From Agelaius tricolor (lineage: Eukaryota > Chordata > Aves > Passeriformes > Icteridae): a stretch of 64,000 nt of DNA. The notes beneath the pieces were generated by a model, which worked only from the letters and a program-made list of their open reading frames with translations, was not told the origin of the DNA and searched no databases. Position numbers and translations under genes: made by a program. Every line of letters begins with the position of its first letter. The stretch's first letter is position 1. Location: positions 3,782,001-3,846,000 of the forward strand of contig JALJCS010000029.1 of NCBI GenBank assembly GCA_023055355.1. The letters are read 5' to 3'. Positions 1-12,230 of the stretch are shown piece after piece.

Positions 1-369
1 TCACCTCCTGCACACTGCCTGGAGGCAGCCGCTTCCCGGGGAGAGAATTCAGCTGCCTGGTTCAAAGCAGAGGGAAAGTTTCCATGCTGGCAGATCTGGG
101 GCAGAATTTTAAGAGTGTCTGAATTTCCTCCCGCTCTGTCTGAAGTGAGGCACATCCAAGGATGCAGCCCTCAGCTTTCATCTGCCTCACCACAGGCACT
201 GTGAGCTGTTCTCCTCTGAATCCGCTCCCCCGGCTTTGGATTTCCTGGGGTGTTTTAGAGAGTGGCTCTGGCTTGCTAAATGCAGGGGCATTCTAAAAAA
301 AATACATATAATTAACTCTAAATGCAAAAAAAAAAAGTGGCTTTTAGTGTGTCCTCCCACCTCAGACTG
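1..369. other. Unique non-coding DNA
   Basis: No gene, transposon or tandem repeat is recognisable apart from a short A-run near 327-336. It leads directly into the minisatellite that follows. Confidence 0.5.
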
Positions 370-1455
370 CTGGGATGGGGTTGGTTCTGTGATGGAAAGA
401 GGTGGATGTTGTGATGAGATGAGGTGGGTGCTCTGATGGGATGAGGTGAGAGCAATAATGGGATGAAGTGGGTGTTGTGATGGGATAAGGTGGGTGCATG
501 ATGGGATGAGGTGGGTGTTGTAATGGGATGAGGTGGGTGCTGTGATGGGATGAGGAGAGCATTGGGATGGGGTGAGGAGGGCATTGGGATGGGGTGAGGA
601 GGGCATTGGGATGGGGTGAGGTGTTGCCATGATGGGATGAGGTGGATGAGGTGGGTGCTAGGATGGGATAATGTGGGTGCTGTGATGGAAAAAGGTGGAT
701 GTTGTGATGGGGTGAGGTGGATGCCTTGTTTGAATGAGTTGGGTGCAGGATGGGATGAGGTGAGAGCAATAATGGGATGAGATGGGTGCTAGGATGGGAT
801 GAGGTGGGTGCTGTGATGGAAAGAGGTGGGCATTGGGATGGGGTGAGGTGTTGCCATGATGGGATGAGGTGGGAGCAATAATGGGATGAGGTGGGTGCTG
901 TTGTGATGTGTTATGATGGGATCAGGTGGGTGCTGTGATGGGATGAGAAGGGCATTGGGAAGGGGTGAGGTGTTGCCACGATGGGATGAGGTGGATGCCA
1001 TGATGGGATGAGGTGGGTGCCAGGATGGGGTGAGGTGAAAGCAATAATGGGATGAGGTGGGTGTTGAGGGTGATGAGGACAGGGTGAGGTAGATGTTGTT
1101 GTGATGTGTTATGATGGGATCAGGTGGGTGCTGTGATGGGATGAGCAGGGCATTGGGGAAGGGGTGAGGTGTTGCCATGATGGGATGAGGTGGGTGCCAG
1201 GATGGGGTGAGGGGGATGCTGTTGTGATGTGTTATGATGGGTGCTGTGATGGGATGAGGTGAGAGCAATAATGGGACGAGGTGGGTGTTGAGGGTGATGA
1301 GGATGGGGTGAGGTAGATGTTGTGATGTGTTATGATGGGTGCTGTGATGGAAAGAGGTGGGTGCTGTGATGGGATGAGGTGAGAGCAATAATGGGACGAG
1401 GTGGGTGTTGAGGGTGATGAGGATGGGGTGAGGTAGATGTTGTGATGTGTTATGA
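370..1455. repeat. Degenerate minisatellite, GATGGGATGAGGTGGGTGCT-type unit
   Basis: About 1.1 kb is built from variants of a unit of roughly 20-24 bp reading gatgggatgaggtgggtgct. Side variants such as gagagcaataat, gttgtgatgtgttat and gagggcattgggatgggg recur in blocks, giving a higher-order structure. The clearest case is 1261-1320, which is repeated base for base at 1381-1440 (120-bp period). The plus strand is strongly purine/G-rich and nearly C-free. Minus-strand open frames here read as repeated HPI/SSH/PT-rich peptides; they are products of the repeat and not protein-coding. Confidence 0.95.
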
Positions 1456-2595
1456 GGGAGCTGCTGGGTGCAGAGGAATTTATCTCAAATTTATCTCATT
1501 TATCTCACACAGCCGGAGATTTGCATCTCCCACCATCTCCTCTGCCACCCTGTCATTCTCAGCCCTTCTCCTCCCTGGGGGCTGTGAGGCCCTTTTGTAG
1601 CCAGAGCTGCACATCTCAGGTTATCTCAGGACACGGGGTGCAGGGAGCAGCAGGTTTGATGACAGCAGGGACACGCATGGAAAAGCTGTGGTGCAAACAG
1701 TTGGAAACTGATAACTAGCAGTGATGCCTTTGCCAGGAGAGGAAAAAAAAATGACTGTAAATTTGCTTTGTTTTGATATTCAAATACTCCTTTCTGTGTA
1801 TGTGCTAATGGGTACGCTGGTGTTATGGCATTATTAGAACAAAATATTCAGATGATTCCTAACAGAATTTGTGTTTCACAAGCTACATGGAAATGTTGGC
1901 TTGGAAACTGGAGTAGTGTTAGAAGACTGTTTCTCCCAGGGGGTAATAACTGGCCCAAGCTGCTCTGCAGTGTTGGGGGTTGGAGTGTGGGATCCAGGTG
2001 AATTCTCCCAGGAATCCCTGCTAGACAGTGCTTCCCTCCCCAGTACGAAAGGAGCACCCTAAATACAGACCAGGGGGAGCCTCAGCCCCTCCTGCTCTTG
2101 ATCCCTTTTCCTCATGTGTTTCCCAGCTTTGTGGGATGTGAAAGGCTGTTTTGAAAGGACAGCTCTGCTGCTGCTGTGTAATGGCTCAGCTGAACCCGGG
2201 GCAGCATCCCCCAAGATCTCCTCTGGCTCCATCTGCTCTGTGCCTGGATTCCTCAGCTGAGGCCAGGCTGAGGCTCTTAGCTCTTCATTCCCACCGAAAT
2301 GAGCAGCAAATCAATGCAGGCCTAATAAAAGATGATTGGGAATTGCTAATAGGAGTGTGGGAGGGCAGCCCTGCCTCCCAGAGCCAAGATGAGTATGGAT
2401 TTTCCTGTGCCAGGGACTGTAAATGCTGCTGAGCTCCCCAGGGAGCCCTGGATGCTCACCCTCTCCCTTCACCCTCATCATTCTCCCACTGCCTTTAAAA
2501 GGAGCCTGGCAAAGGCAATTAGCTGGGTTAATTAGCTGGAGGTGGCAGGGAGGGCTCAGCCTGGGTGGGATGGGACAGGGTGTGTGGTGAGGCAA
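1456..2595. other. Unique non-coding DNA
   Basis: No coding exon, transposon or tandem repeat is recognised between the minisatellite and the first CR1 fragment. Confidence 0.45.
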
Positions 2596-2822
2596 GGAGC
2601 CCCTTGGCCAGGGGCAGGGTTAGATTGGATATCAGGAAGAAATTCCTACCTGTGGGTGTGGTGAGGCCTTTGCACAGGTTTCCCAGAGGAGCTGTGGCTG
2701 TCCCTGACCTGGATGGGTCCAAAGCCAGGTTGGACAGGGCTTGGAGCAACCTGGGACAGTGGAAGGTGCTCATGGTGGGAGGTTCCTTCCAACCCAAACC
2801 ATTCTGGGATTTTATGATAAGA
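2596..2822 (+). mobile_element. CR1 LINE 3' fragment
   Basis: The segment matches the avian CR1 3' end in order: an agggttagattggatatcagg-like stretch, gaggcctttgcacaggttt cccagag, the ggccaggttggacagggcttggagcaacctggg region, then ccttccaacccaaaccattctggg and a tatgataa tail. It is 5'-truncated and carries no reverse-transcriptase reading frame. It reads in the same direction as the downstream gene. Boundaries are approximate at the 5' side. Confidence 0.9.
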
Positions 2823-5800
2823 TCATCTGCCCTGCTTAGAGTTTGGTCCCCATCCCCAGTACCTGTGCAGGGGCAGGAAGGGGAGAAACAAGGTCAGAGA
2901 GTGGGAGCACAGTCAGAGAGTGGGAGCTCAGTTAGAAAGGTTCTCACTGCCTTGCTGCTGGGCTCCCGCTCCAGCTCCTGTAACTGCTATCTCCAGCTTG
3001 CCCTGTTTATGGACTCACATCTCCTCCACTCTTCTCCCTCCAGCAGCCACAGTCCCAGCACCCCAGAGGCTCCCCATCACCAAGAGATCAGCACCAATAA
3101 ACTCAATAAACTCCTTGCTTTGCTCTGCACTCGGCAGCCAAACCCCTCCTGCCCTTCACGTTGGTGCTGCTGGGGGATGATGTATGAAATCCAAGTCGGT
3201 TTGATTCATTCGAGTTGTGTTCACCTTGCAGAACAGGCTGTCACCAAAAATAATAAACCTCCTTGTTTTAATGCCTGGAGAGGCTGTTGGACGAGCAGCA
3301 GGACAGGTTTAGATCCTCTTCCAAGGAAAAGGACGCTTTTGAGAAAGACGGATTGCGAGCCACGGGATGGCTGCACGAACGGTAAATAATAATTAGAGCT
3401 GTGCCTGGAGGCTGCACGGGGAGCAGGGACCTGTCAGGCTTCCTGTGCCACTGTTGTTCTGGACAGGACAACTCCTGACCCATGGCCTGTAAGGGCTAAA
3501 TGGTGCTGCCAAGAGCAGGGGGCTGGCAGTGCAGGGTGAAGTGACGTGTCCCTTGTCACCCAGGAGAGAGGTGGCACAGCCCTGAGCGTGCAGCTGCTGC
3601 TTTGTGCAGGGATGGGGACAGGGTGGCTGCAGTTCATCATCCCTTACATCCACAGGCCTTTGCAAGAAGAGGAAAAACCCTGCTGGGCAGCTCTTTACCC
3701 CCTGATTTATAGTTCATCCCTCGAATTTTTCTCAAAGGACAGCACAGTCCTTCCCTGAGCTCACGCCTGCTTCCAGGAGGAATTTTCTTTGGAGTAAATG
3801 CACCAGCACAGTATCCACTGAGGTTGTATCCTCATCTCTCTTCTTTTTGGACAGCAACTCAGATTATGTTGCCTGTCTTTGCCTGGCACCAGAGCTGCCT
3901 CCAGCAGGGTGCTGGGTGCCCCCAGCACAGCCCCTTGGTCCCTCTCCCTTGGATGCTCTGCTTTCTGCTGCCTCAGGATGTGGTGCCCAAAGCCCCGGCC
4001 TCCTCCATGTCCTGGAGCAGCCCACACGTGCACATGGCATTGAGGCAAAGAAGTATTAATGGGGGGAAAAGTTAAGCACGTTTATTGAACTGCAAAAAAG
4101 GTTGTTTTTACATCCCTTTATTGGAATATAAAGACAGCTTTTATAACCTTTTAAAGGGGCATAAAAGCAGCTTGGAGACCAGAAACCTCGCTCCAGTGGA
4201 AGGCAGGGGAAGGGAAAGAGAAAGGGAAAGGAGGAGAGCAAATATCTGCCACATTCTGAGGTCAGGATAGCTGGGGGGGCTGGCTGGAGCTGCTGGGACC
4301 CCAGCTCTGAGGTGGTTGTGGTGTCACCTCTTTCGGGGAGGTTTGCAGCCCCCACTGCTGCCCACAGCCCTGCTCCTGGACTGTTCCTCCCCTCTCCAAG
4401 GGCAGAGCCTCCCAGGAGAGGGAGGTGTTGGACTTAATGAACTCACCTCTTTCATTTTTCTCCCCAGTCTTCTGTGGATAAATACTGCCTTGGCTTCTCT
4501 CCTCCTGGAACAAGGGAGGAGGGGATGTGTAAAGGTCTGGCCTTGAGGCTGGAAGGAAAGTTTGCTCTGTGACTGCTCCAGCCTCTCTGGGGTAGGCTGG
4601 GTAGGCCAGCTCACAGCCTCAGTGGCCCAAAAAGCATTGCTTAATTTGGGATCTGGGGCTGGCACACTCGTGGCTGGGATATCCTCTGTCCCTCTGATGC
4701 CTTCAGTATTTTGGGACAGGCACAGGGGTGTGCTGCAATCCCTCTCCTCCACAGCACAGGGTTCGCTGCCTCCTTGCCCACCCAAATCAGCAGGTCCAGC
4801 TGCTGTTGGGGTGTGGTTGAGAGCAGCACCTTCAAATCCAGGAGGAAGCTCCTTCCAGCCCCTCCAGAGCTCCTGGACAGCGCTCTGAAGGCATTTGGCA
4901 TCGCAGGTGGGTAGAGCCCAACCAGCTCCTGCTGGCACACTCCTCCCAGGACAGAGCTGGCTTTTCTCCACCCAGTGGGGGAGATGAGCCTTTTCCTTTG
5001 CCGTGTTCCCTCAGCGGTGGCTCTGACACGACATTAAGAGAGGAGAGTGACCTTTCCACCAGTCTGCAGCTGCGGGGAGGGGAGAGCTGAGCCCTGTCTG
5101 CAGCAGGGCACCGCTGGAATACGGATGGGTCACGGGGCTCCCTTGTCTCCACACCATCTCCCAAATAATAATCTTCCCCAGATAATGTTGTAGGGCTGTA
5201 GAGAGGACGGGAGCAGGAGCAGCTGCTTCTAATTTCACTTCATGGGGAGGGAGGCGATGCTGAGAGCACCCCGCACTCTCGGCACATATTTTTCATCATT
5301 ATAGGCAGAAATGCCAGAGCTCTGACAGATATTAATGCAGTTCACACCGGGAGAAAATCTTCTTTCCATCAGGCTCCATGTGCAGCAAGAGGGCAGTGCC
5401 ATTTGCAGCCCTAGGGAGGATGTGTTTGAAAGGTGATGTGTTTTTTACCTGGGAAGTTTTATTCCCAGCCAAAGTTCCGTATGGAGAGAGGGCACCTGAG
5501 CCCATCCCACTGAGGGCTGTGGGATCACTCTTCACTGGCCTGGCTGAAGGTGCATTTGCAGCAGTGCTGGGAATTAATCTGGATTTTGGAGTAACTCAAA
5601 TTCCCCTCTGCTGGCTCCGTCGAGGCTGTGTGTCACCACGGGGGTGTGATTGTCCCATGGAGCAGTTTTGTGACCTGGGCTCCCATCCTCCCCTGACCCA
5701 CAACGATGCTGTGAGGTTTTCAGACTTACCCCACAGGGAACTGCACCTCCTTGCACCCCTCAGCCTCCTTTTATTTGCTTATCCCACTAAATATTCATCA

Positions 5801-7425
5801 GTAACATTTAAGACAAAGGAAAGAGATAATTACAAGGGGAGAGTTTTTTTGCAGTATTAAAGGTTAACAGAATTCTTGGCATTTGTGCCTTGTCGATCTC
5901 CATGTAATTATGCTCATTTCCCAGAATTCAGAGGCGACTGTGCCTGTTAACGCTCAAAGATGGTACCCCGGGAATTAAATTTATGAGATCATTTCTCAAA
6001 ATCTTCAAATTCAAACCAAGCATCTTGCTTAATGGCATGACTATTATTAATATTATTCTTGGATGCAGAGAGCCAGTGAGGGTCAGAGGACCGGTGGCAG
6101 AACTCAAATTGATACAGGCAGACGGCGACGAGCCTGGAGGCTTTTCCCAAGGAATGTACTCGAGCAATTTGGCAACTTCAGAGAAGGAGTTTGGCAAAAG
6201 ATGGGTGCTGATTTGGGGTGAAAATGGGAAAAAGCCCATTTTGGGCAGCAGCTGGTGGGGACTCAGAAAGGACAGCTTGGTTTGGAGGTGGCTGCTCCCA
6301 GTCTGGAGGCAGGTGCAGGCAATAGGGAGATCAGGAGAGGCTGATTCCAAGGATGCAGAACACCTGGCAGTGGGCTGGGCTTTCACCCAGCACAGCTGAG
6401 CACACTCAGTCTAAAAGAGGGATTTTAGGGGCTCTGCTCTTGCTATTTGCTTTTTGTTGAAGGTGGTCATCTAAACTGAGGTATGTGCTCCTCCTCTGTT
6501 GTCTGCTTCCCCTGGTTTTGTAGGGACTGAGCAGTTTTCTGTTCAGAAAGGGTTTGGGGGGGAAACTGAGATGGAGAGGGTGAAACTGCCAGGCTTTTTG
6601 CTGCTCCCTGCAGCTGAGGCTGTGTGTGATATCCAGATGGGCTGGGGAAGGCTTGGCTCAGTGTGTTTGCCTTGGGACCATCCCAGGAGGAGGTGTAGCA
6701 ACTCTTGGAGCTGCTTTTCCAAACAGTTAACCAGCACAGAGCCCCCAGACTGTGGGCAGAGCCTCAGAGGGGGTAGAACCTTGTGTTTTCACATTTAAGG
6801 GAGCCGTGCTGGAGCTGTCAAATATCCATGGTGAGATCTGAGGAGTGTCTGGCTTTGCTTTTCAGCTCATTCAGCTTTTTCCCCTTTTCCCTGACTGCAG
6901 GGATTGAGTTGTAGAACTCTGGGTTAATGTCACACACTTATCAAATGCCATTAGATGGATAATGACACGGCTCTATCCCACATCATCACTGTCCCTGACA
7001 CCTGAGCCAATCAAACACTGCTGGAGATGCAGAGTCTGTATCAAAGAAGTTCTTTGGGCTGTTCATACAGCAGCATAAGCTCACAAGGAAGCCATGAGAA
7101 ACAGATTTATGTGAAATCAATATTGATTTGTACCAAGGATCAATCCCAGTTCATAATTCTCACTGTGCCAGTGTGGCTTGGTAGCTCTTTGATCAGTTTT
7201 TTAACTCTCTGCATAGATGTTTGATATGGAGCCTGGACCTGCAGAGGTGTCACTCCATGAACGTGAGTGCCTGGCTGGGCTGCTGTGAAAGGCCCAGACA
7301 CTGAGGGCTGTGGGAGAAAGGACCAATCCAAAGGGGAAAGTGAGGCCTCGAGGGCTGCTCTGCATCCTCCTGATCCCAGCTGCAGCACTGCCTGGCCCCT
7401 CTGCAATGTACAAACAACCCCAGCA
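2823..7425. other. Non-coding DNA upstream of the IgLON promoter
   Basis: I see no convincing exon. The one structured patch is at about 4085-4180, where an AT-rich sequence of about 34 bp (gcaaaaaaggttgtttttac..., then atataaagacagctttta...) is repeated loosely about 2.5 times. A purine-rich stretch (gggaaagagaaagggaaagg) follows at about 4208-4235. The rest looks like ordinary unique intergenic or intronic DNA. Confidence 0.45.
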
Positions 7426-7544
7426 GGGTTTGGGTTGGAAGGGACCTCAAAGCTCACCCAGCCCCAACCCTGGGACTGGGGACACCTTCAGCAGCCCAGG
7501 CTGCTCCGTCCAACCTGGCTTTGAACACTGCCAGGGATGAGGTA
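7426..7544 (-). mobile_element. CR1 LINE 3' fragment, minus orientation
   Basis: The reverse complement of the CR1 3' end is visible: ggtttgggttggaagggacc, then a diverged ccaaccctgggac stretch, then caggctgctccgtccaacctggctttgaacactgccaggga. It ends where the target-site duplication of the adjacent LTR starts. No coding capacity. Confidence 0.9.
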
Positions 7545-7549
7545 TTGAG

Positions 7550-8048
7550 TGTTAGGAAAATTAACCCACAAGCACCAGAGGTTGATGTCCAAAAAGGAGA
7601 CAGAGCAGTCCTGGAACTTTATTCCAATCAAGGCAGAGGCCATGGGGCATCCCCTGGGGTCTCTCCAATTTTTGGAGGACTCAGCCTCCTTTTTATCCCA
7701 ATTTCCCAGCCACATTTCCCTTCTCTCTTTCCCCATTTCTGAGGTACTTGAGAGGTTCAGACTTCCTGATACACCTGATACCAGAGATTCCCCTCTCATG
7801 TATAACTCTCCCTTTTAATTTTTAATTCTTATGGAATTTAGAGGTTTTTCTTCCCCATTGTTTCTTTCATCTTTCAATGTCTAATTTCATTTATCAGCAA
7901 ACCTAAAGTTTATTTGTAAAAGCAAATATCTTTTTGCATTCATCAATCAGTGGAATCCTTCCCATTGTTTCTTTTCTCTCCCAGTGCTGGTTTTATCCAC
8001 CAGCAGCCCCACAGCTGGTTTGGAAAGACAAATCCACTGTTCCTCTCA
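7550..8048 (-). mobile_element. Solo LTR of an endogenous retrovirus, 499 bp
   Basis: The element starts TGTTAGG and ends CCTCTCA on the plus strand, so it has canonical TG...CA ends. It is flanked by a perfect 5-bp direct repeat TTGAG (7545-7549 and 8049-8053). The plus strand carries ggaactttattcc near 7613, which is AATAAA on the minus strand, so the LTR lies in minus orientation. A 5-bp duplication fits ERVL-like avian elements; the family name is inference. No internal gag/pol/env sequence is present, consistent with recombination between the two LTRs of a provirus. Confidence 0.9.
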
Positions 8049-8376
8049 TTGAGTGTCCTCAAGGATGCTGCTGTGTATTAGGGCTGGCAGTGCTCTGAGG
8101 GGCATTTTGGCTTTCCTTGGGTGGGTTCAGGTTACCTGGTGAGGTGGTGCAGGGAGATCAGCCCTGTGCTGGCTTTTGCAGCACCCGTTTGGGGCAGATT
8201 TGCAGCCTTTTCCAGGGCACCTGCTCCTCCAGCCCCTTGGCTGAGGCTTTGCAGCTCTGCCGAGGGTGCCCTGGAAGGAGTTAATTCGTGCTTGAAAATT
8301 CCAAAGTCCCTGAGCACGATGAGAGCAAGCGACGAACCCGAGCCCAGCAGTTTTTTAAAGGGCAAACAAAATGTTC

Positions 8377-8399
8377 TTTTTTTTTTTTTTTTTTTTTTT
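8377..8399. repeat. Poly(T) run, 23 bp
   Basis: Uninterrupted T homopolymer. No poly(A)-tailed retrocopy or SINE body is recognised on either side. Confidence 0.95.
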
Positions 8400-11382
8400 A
8401 CTGCGAGGCACTTGGTGCAAAGTGCAGGCAGAGCAGGGCAGCGTGGGTTTAGGGGAAGGCTCCCAAAAGCACATTTTATTGAAATTTAATAGGATGGTTA
8501 CTGTAAGTTTATCTAAACTGCAGTTAAATATTAACAGCGTCTCTAGCAGGGATTAATGGGGTCTCCTGCGTTGTTTTTAAGCACCGTGAGGAGGGTGCTG
8601 GGAGTCCCTGCCTGGGAGGGACTGAGCGCCCATGAGGATGCTGCTTGCATTCCAAAACCTGCCCCAGAAACAGCCCCGAACAGGCGATTCCTGCAGCTCG
8701 GAGCGGGAATGCCTTTGGGGCGAGAAGGGCTCCGAACGGCTCCGGCCAAGTAAGGCTCCCAATTATTGTTCTTTAATTGGGGCCACCGCTAACGAGGGCA
8801 TAAACGAGGCAGTGAGCGGAGTTAGAGCCCGCGTCCTTTGTGGCTTCGGTGAATGGCTGTGGACACGGAGAGCTCAGCAGTTATTCAGGAAAAGCTCCCC
8901 CGGACTCGTGTGTCATTCACCTGACGAATGCCAAGGAAATTAAGCACTTTTTGTGCAACTCGGAGCTTATTGGAGAATAATGTGGTATGCGATAGCACGG
9001 CTGCCGTTGTAAAATCGTGTTTTCATTTGGAAGGAACGAGAGTGTCTCGAGCATAAATTATGTTTCTGATCATATTTGGCCATTTCAGATTAAAAATAAA
9101 TTTCCACTTTGGGGCTATAGATTGCCATCTATCAACTCCCTGAAAAGGGAAAAAAGGAATTAAAAGGAAAATCTGGCTGTACGAATTGCCTTGCTATGAC
9201 CTACTTATTGAAAGTAGTTTTTTGTTCTCCAGGAATGAAATCCATTGGTGTGGGGAGGTGTAGGATTGTGTGGATATAGGTTTGCAGACAGCTCTGTAGG
9301 ATGGGAGGATCTTTAATTTGGACCTGCAAGCAGCTACAATAGAAGACAGAGTCCTGCTGGAGACTTCGGAGGAAGCAGGAGAAAATGCAGCAATGTTGTT
9401 GTTTCCCTTGATAGAGGAACTTGAACCACGAATTTGCATCTGATTATCGGCCTTTGGGACCAGATCTGCAGATTAGCTGCTTAAGGCTTGGTTCTGCATG
9501 AAAAGCCCGAGACTGGGGCAGTGTTTGCTGGGAGGGTCCTTGCAGAAGGAGTCGGGGTCCCTTGCAGCAATCCAAATGCCATCATTCTTCCCTGTGGGAC
9601 ATTTTTGGGACTGATTTGCTCCCTGCTCTGCCTCTGAACTCCTCCTCCCCAGCTATCCAGAGAGATTCTCCTTTGGGAAGCAAACCCCCAGGGCCTTGCT
9701 CCTTCTGACCCCTTCTCCATCCAGGCTTTCAGAGCATCCTCCCGTCCAGCTGCCATCTCCCACGGGGAAAATCCTTCTCCTGGCTCCATCCTTGTCGTGC
9801 ATCACTTCCCACCCTGTCCAGCCCTTGCTGCTCCTGCTGCCCTGTTTGTGGTCTCTGCCAGGAGAGGGGGGCCTTTAGCCTTGCTGGGAAGGAGAGCAGT
9901 GAGATGGATACGGAGATAGAGACACACCTCGAACGTGCTGTGCTCGGCTCGTTCTGTTTGCCTCCTGCCTGTTGCTCGAAACGAGGAGGGGAAAAAGAAA
10001 AAAAGACTTTCACCTAGTTAGGAAGAAAGGGAAGAAGCTGAAAGCGAGAGGCTGTTTGGTGCTCAGATGGGCTCAGCCCATGTGCAGCAAACTCTGCTGC
10101 TGCTGTGGTCAAAACCCAATGAAGGAAAAAAGACTCTCTCATCCCCAGAGAAGGCTACAAAGCTCTCTTTCTCTCGCTGCTGAACCTTCACAGCTGGACT
10201 CAGTTGCTGGCTCCACTGCTGCTGGAGCAACTGAATTATTTAAAGGAACCTTGATTTGGTTTTCTCTTTGCTGTTTTCCCGTGTTGTGTTTATTGTCTAT
10301 AGATATTTTTATAGTCCGAAGCAATTACTGCTGTCAGAAAAGAGACGAGCTGTGACAGGCTGATTTATATGTACATTGTATGTATGCAAGAGAGGGAGGG
10401 AGAGCAGGGATTCTGCCGGGCTTTAGTATGCAGGAGCATATTGGATGTAAATTCCTTGGGATTTTCAAACAATGCTGCTGATGATCTCCTAGCAGTGGGC
10501 CAAATTCAGCCCTGGCAAGGGCTGGAACAGCTCTGCAGGTCACATCTGCCCCAGCCTCGCGTGCTTTCAGTTCAGGGAGGTGTTTTTTCGCTCGTAATTT
10601 CGGATGCTCCTGGCGATGCGGGGCTGAATTCCGTGTTAAGAGGTTAACTGGCGGTGGTTATTGGAATCCCTCTGCTTTTGCTGACACAGGAGTTGGTCTC
10701 TGCCCATTCAAAGGAGCGGCCCCACAAAGAGCGAGCTCTTGTGTGATGGTGCTGCAGGTATCCCGGGGGGTCCCCATCCTGCCAGGGGTGCCTGGATGCC
10801 GCAGCCACCGGCAGGATTGCTGTGTTTTATTCTCTGCTCTCTTGTACCCAGCCCTGGACAGCCTTTTCCCCTGCCTCTGACGGTCTCTCCTTACGCAGTG
10901 AGGTTTCAGAGACCCCTCCCATGTCATTTGTGGCCCCAAAGGATCCGCTGAATGCGGCGTTCCCCCCTCCCTTGCCAGTTCTGACAGCCGAGTTCACTGC
11001 GGGGATTAAAGTCCTTGTGCCAAGAGCTGGGCAAAGCTGCTGTTTCCTCTGGGAAAACACAGGGCTGGAGGCAGCACGTCCCACCAGCGCTAAATTCAAG
11101 GAGCACAGAACCTTCAGACAAGGAAAAAGTAGAGAGACTTGCAGAGCAATCCCCTTCTCGTATGACCAGCCAGCATGCACAATAATAATAAAGCTTTATT
11201 TGATGGAGTGTTTCCTCTGCCCGGCACAGCTCATAATGTTTTAGAGATTAAATAGCACAGTTAGTGAATTAAGCAGTAGTTTACAGGGGATTCGGAGACT
11301 CCAGGGATTAGTAACGGGCTACGGATCCTTTCACATCTAGGTCACCGGTTTGAATCCAGCTCAGGTTGCCAGCAGCAAACTC

Positions 11383-11402
11383 AAAAACAACAACAACAAC
11401 AA
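11383..11402. repeat. (AAC)n microsatellite
   Basis: Short acaacaacaacaac tract embedded in an A-rich stretch. Confidence 0.9.
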
Positions 11403-12031
11403 AAACCCCACAAAACAAACCCCACCACCCCACGTTGGTGCCGTGCAAAAGCTGCCGAGCACACGGTGGGGGAATGGAGGGAGGATTTTTGGGTAAGGCA
11501 AAGCAGGGAAGGCTTTGGGCACAGCAAGGGCGGAGATCTGGTGTTCCCTGAGGCTGGGCTGTGACAGCTGGGGGGTTTGAGGGGTGCAGCACCCCAAGAG
11601 CTGTGATTTGACTGCTGCCTCCAGGACTCTCTGCTCTGAGGATGCTCCCCAGCACCTTTTTACCAGCATGGAACTGTGCCTGGAAATATTAATGTGTCTA
11701 GCCACTAGCGGAGGGAAGGAGGAATTACTCGGCATAAGCAAATGTGATATTTGTTAAATTATGAGCTGATAAAAAGTACACGGGGACCGTGCTTGCGGCT
11801 GGGGAGGAATTTGCCACTTAAGCTCACGCTGTGTCTGTGAGGTGCAGGGGACCAGGAGGACACGCTCCTGCCTCTCCTCATCATCACCTACCTGGGGGGG
11901 AAGCGGGGGGGGATATTACCCGTGCCTCAGTTTCCCCTCTTGCACAGTGACTTTGCCGCCTGGGATGGGGAAGGTGCAGAGGTAGAGGAGGGCAAAGGGG
12001 GGAGTTGTGCGGCGCTGGCTGCGGGACACAG

Positions 12032-12037
12032 GTAAGC
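12032..12037 (+). promoter_or_regulatory. Candidate splice donor in the CpG island
   Basis: The sequence gggacacag|GTAAGC (junction after 12031) is a near-consensus 5' splice site just inside the island. If used, it would end a 5' untranslated exon. No ATG opens the frame that would join in phase to the acceptor at 12979, so a coding role is unlikely. It may be fortuitous. Confidence 0.3.
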
Positions 12038-12230
12038 GCAGGGAGAGAGAGAGAGGAGAAAGGAGCGGGGGTGGGGGGGTCTTGCCGTGCCCCCGCAGAG
12101 CGCGGCGCGGCAGGGGTTAATGTGCGTGTCCTCCTGCGCATCCCGCCCCGCTGCCGCCCGCCCGCCCGCCCGTGTGCGGGGCTCGGGCCGTGCGGGAGCC
12201 GAGGCGCCGGGCAGCGCTGGAGCCGCTGCC

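Larger units (their letters stand above)
8054..11880. other. Upstream non-coding DNA with possible conserved blocks
   Basis: No exon is recognised. Visible landmarks are a run of 23 T at 8377-8399, a short (AAC)n tract at about 11383-11402, and a pol III B-box-like word at 11347-11357. The blocks at about 8930-9130 and 11170-11290 are AT-rich, low in CpG and repeat-free, with a texture often seen in conserved regulatory DNA. Their conservation cannot be judged from one sequence. Confidence 0.4.

Noticed and set aside
187..1388. Minus-strand open frames of up to 199 codons
   Set aside because: They translate the minisatellite and give repeated HPI/SSH/PT peptides in several frames at once.
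370..1455. CRISPR array
   Set aside because: Units are head-to-tail variants with no unique spacers of constant length, in a vertebrate genome.
2565..3389. Plus-strand open frame of 274 codons
   Set aside because: The first third is translated CR1 3' untranslated sequence and the remainder has no recognisable domain.
4324..4971. Minus-strand open frame of 215 codons
   Set aside because: No recognisable domain, codon pattern or promoter; typical of chance frames in moderately GC-rich avian DNA.
11250..11420. tRNA gene
   Set aside because: Only the B-box-like word is present; the T stem mispairs at two of five positions and no acceptor stem can be found.
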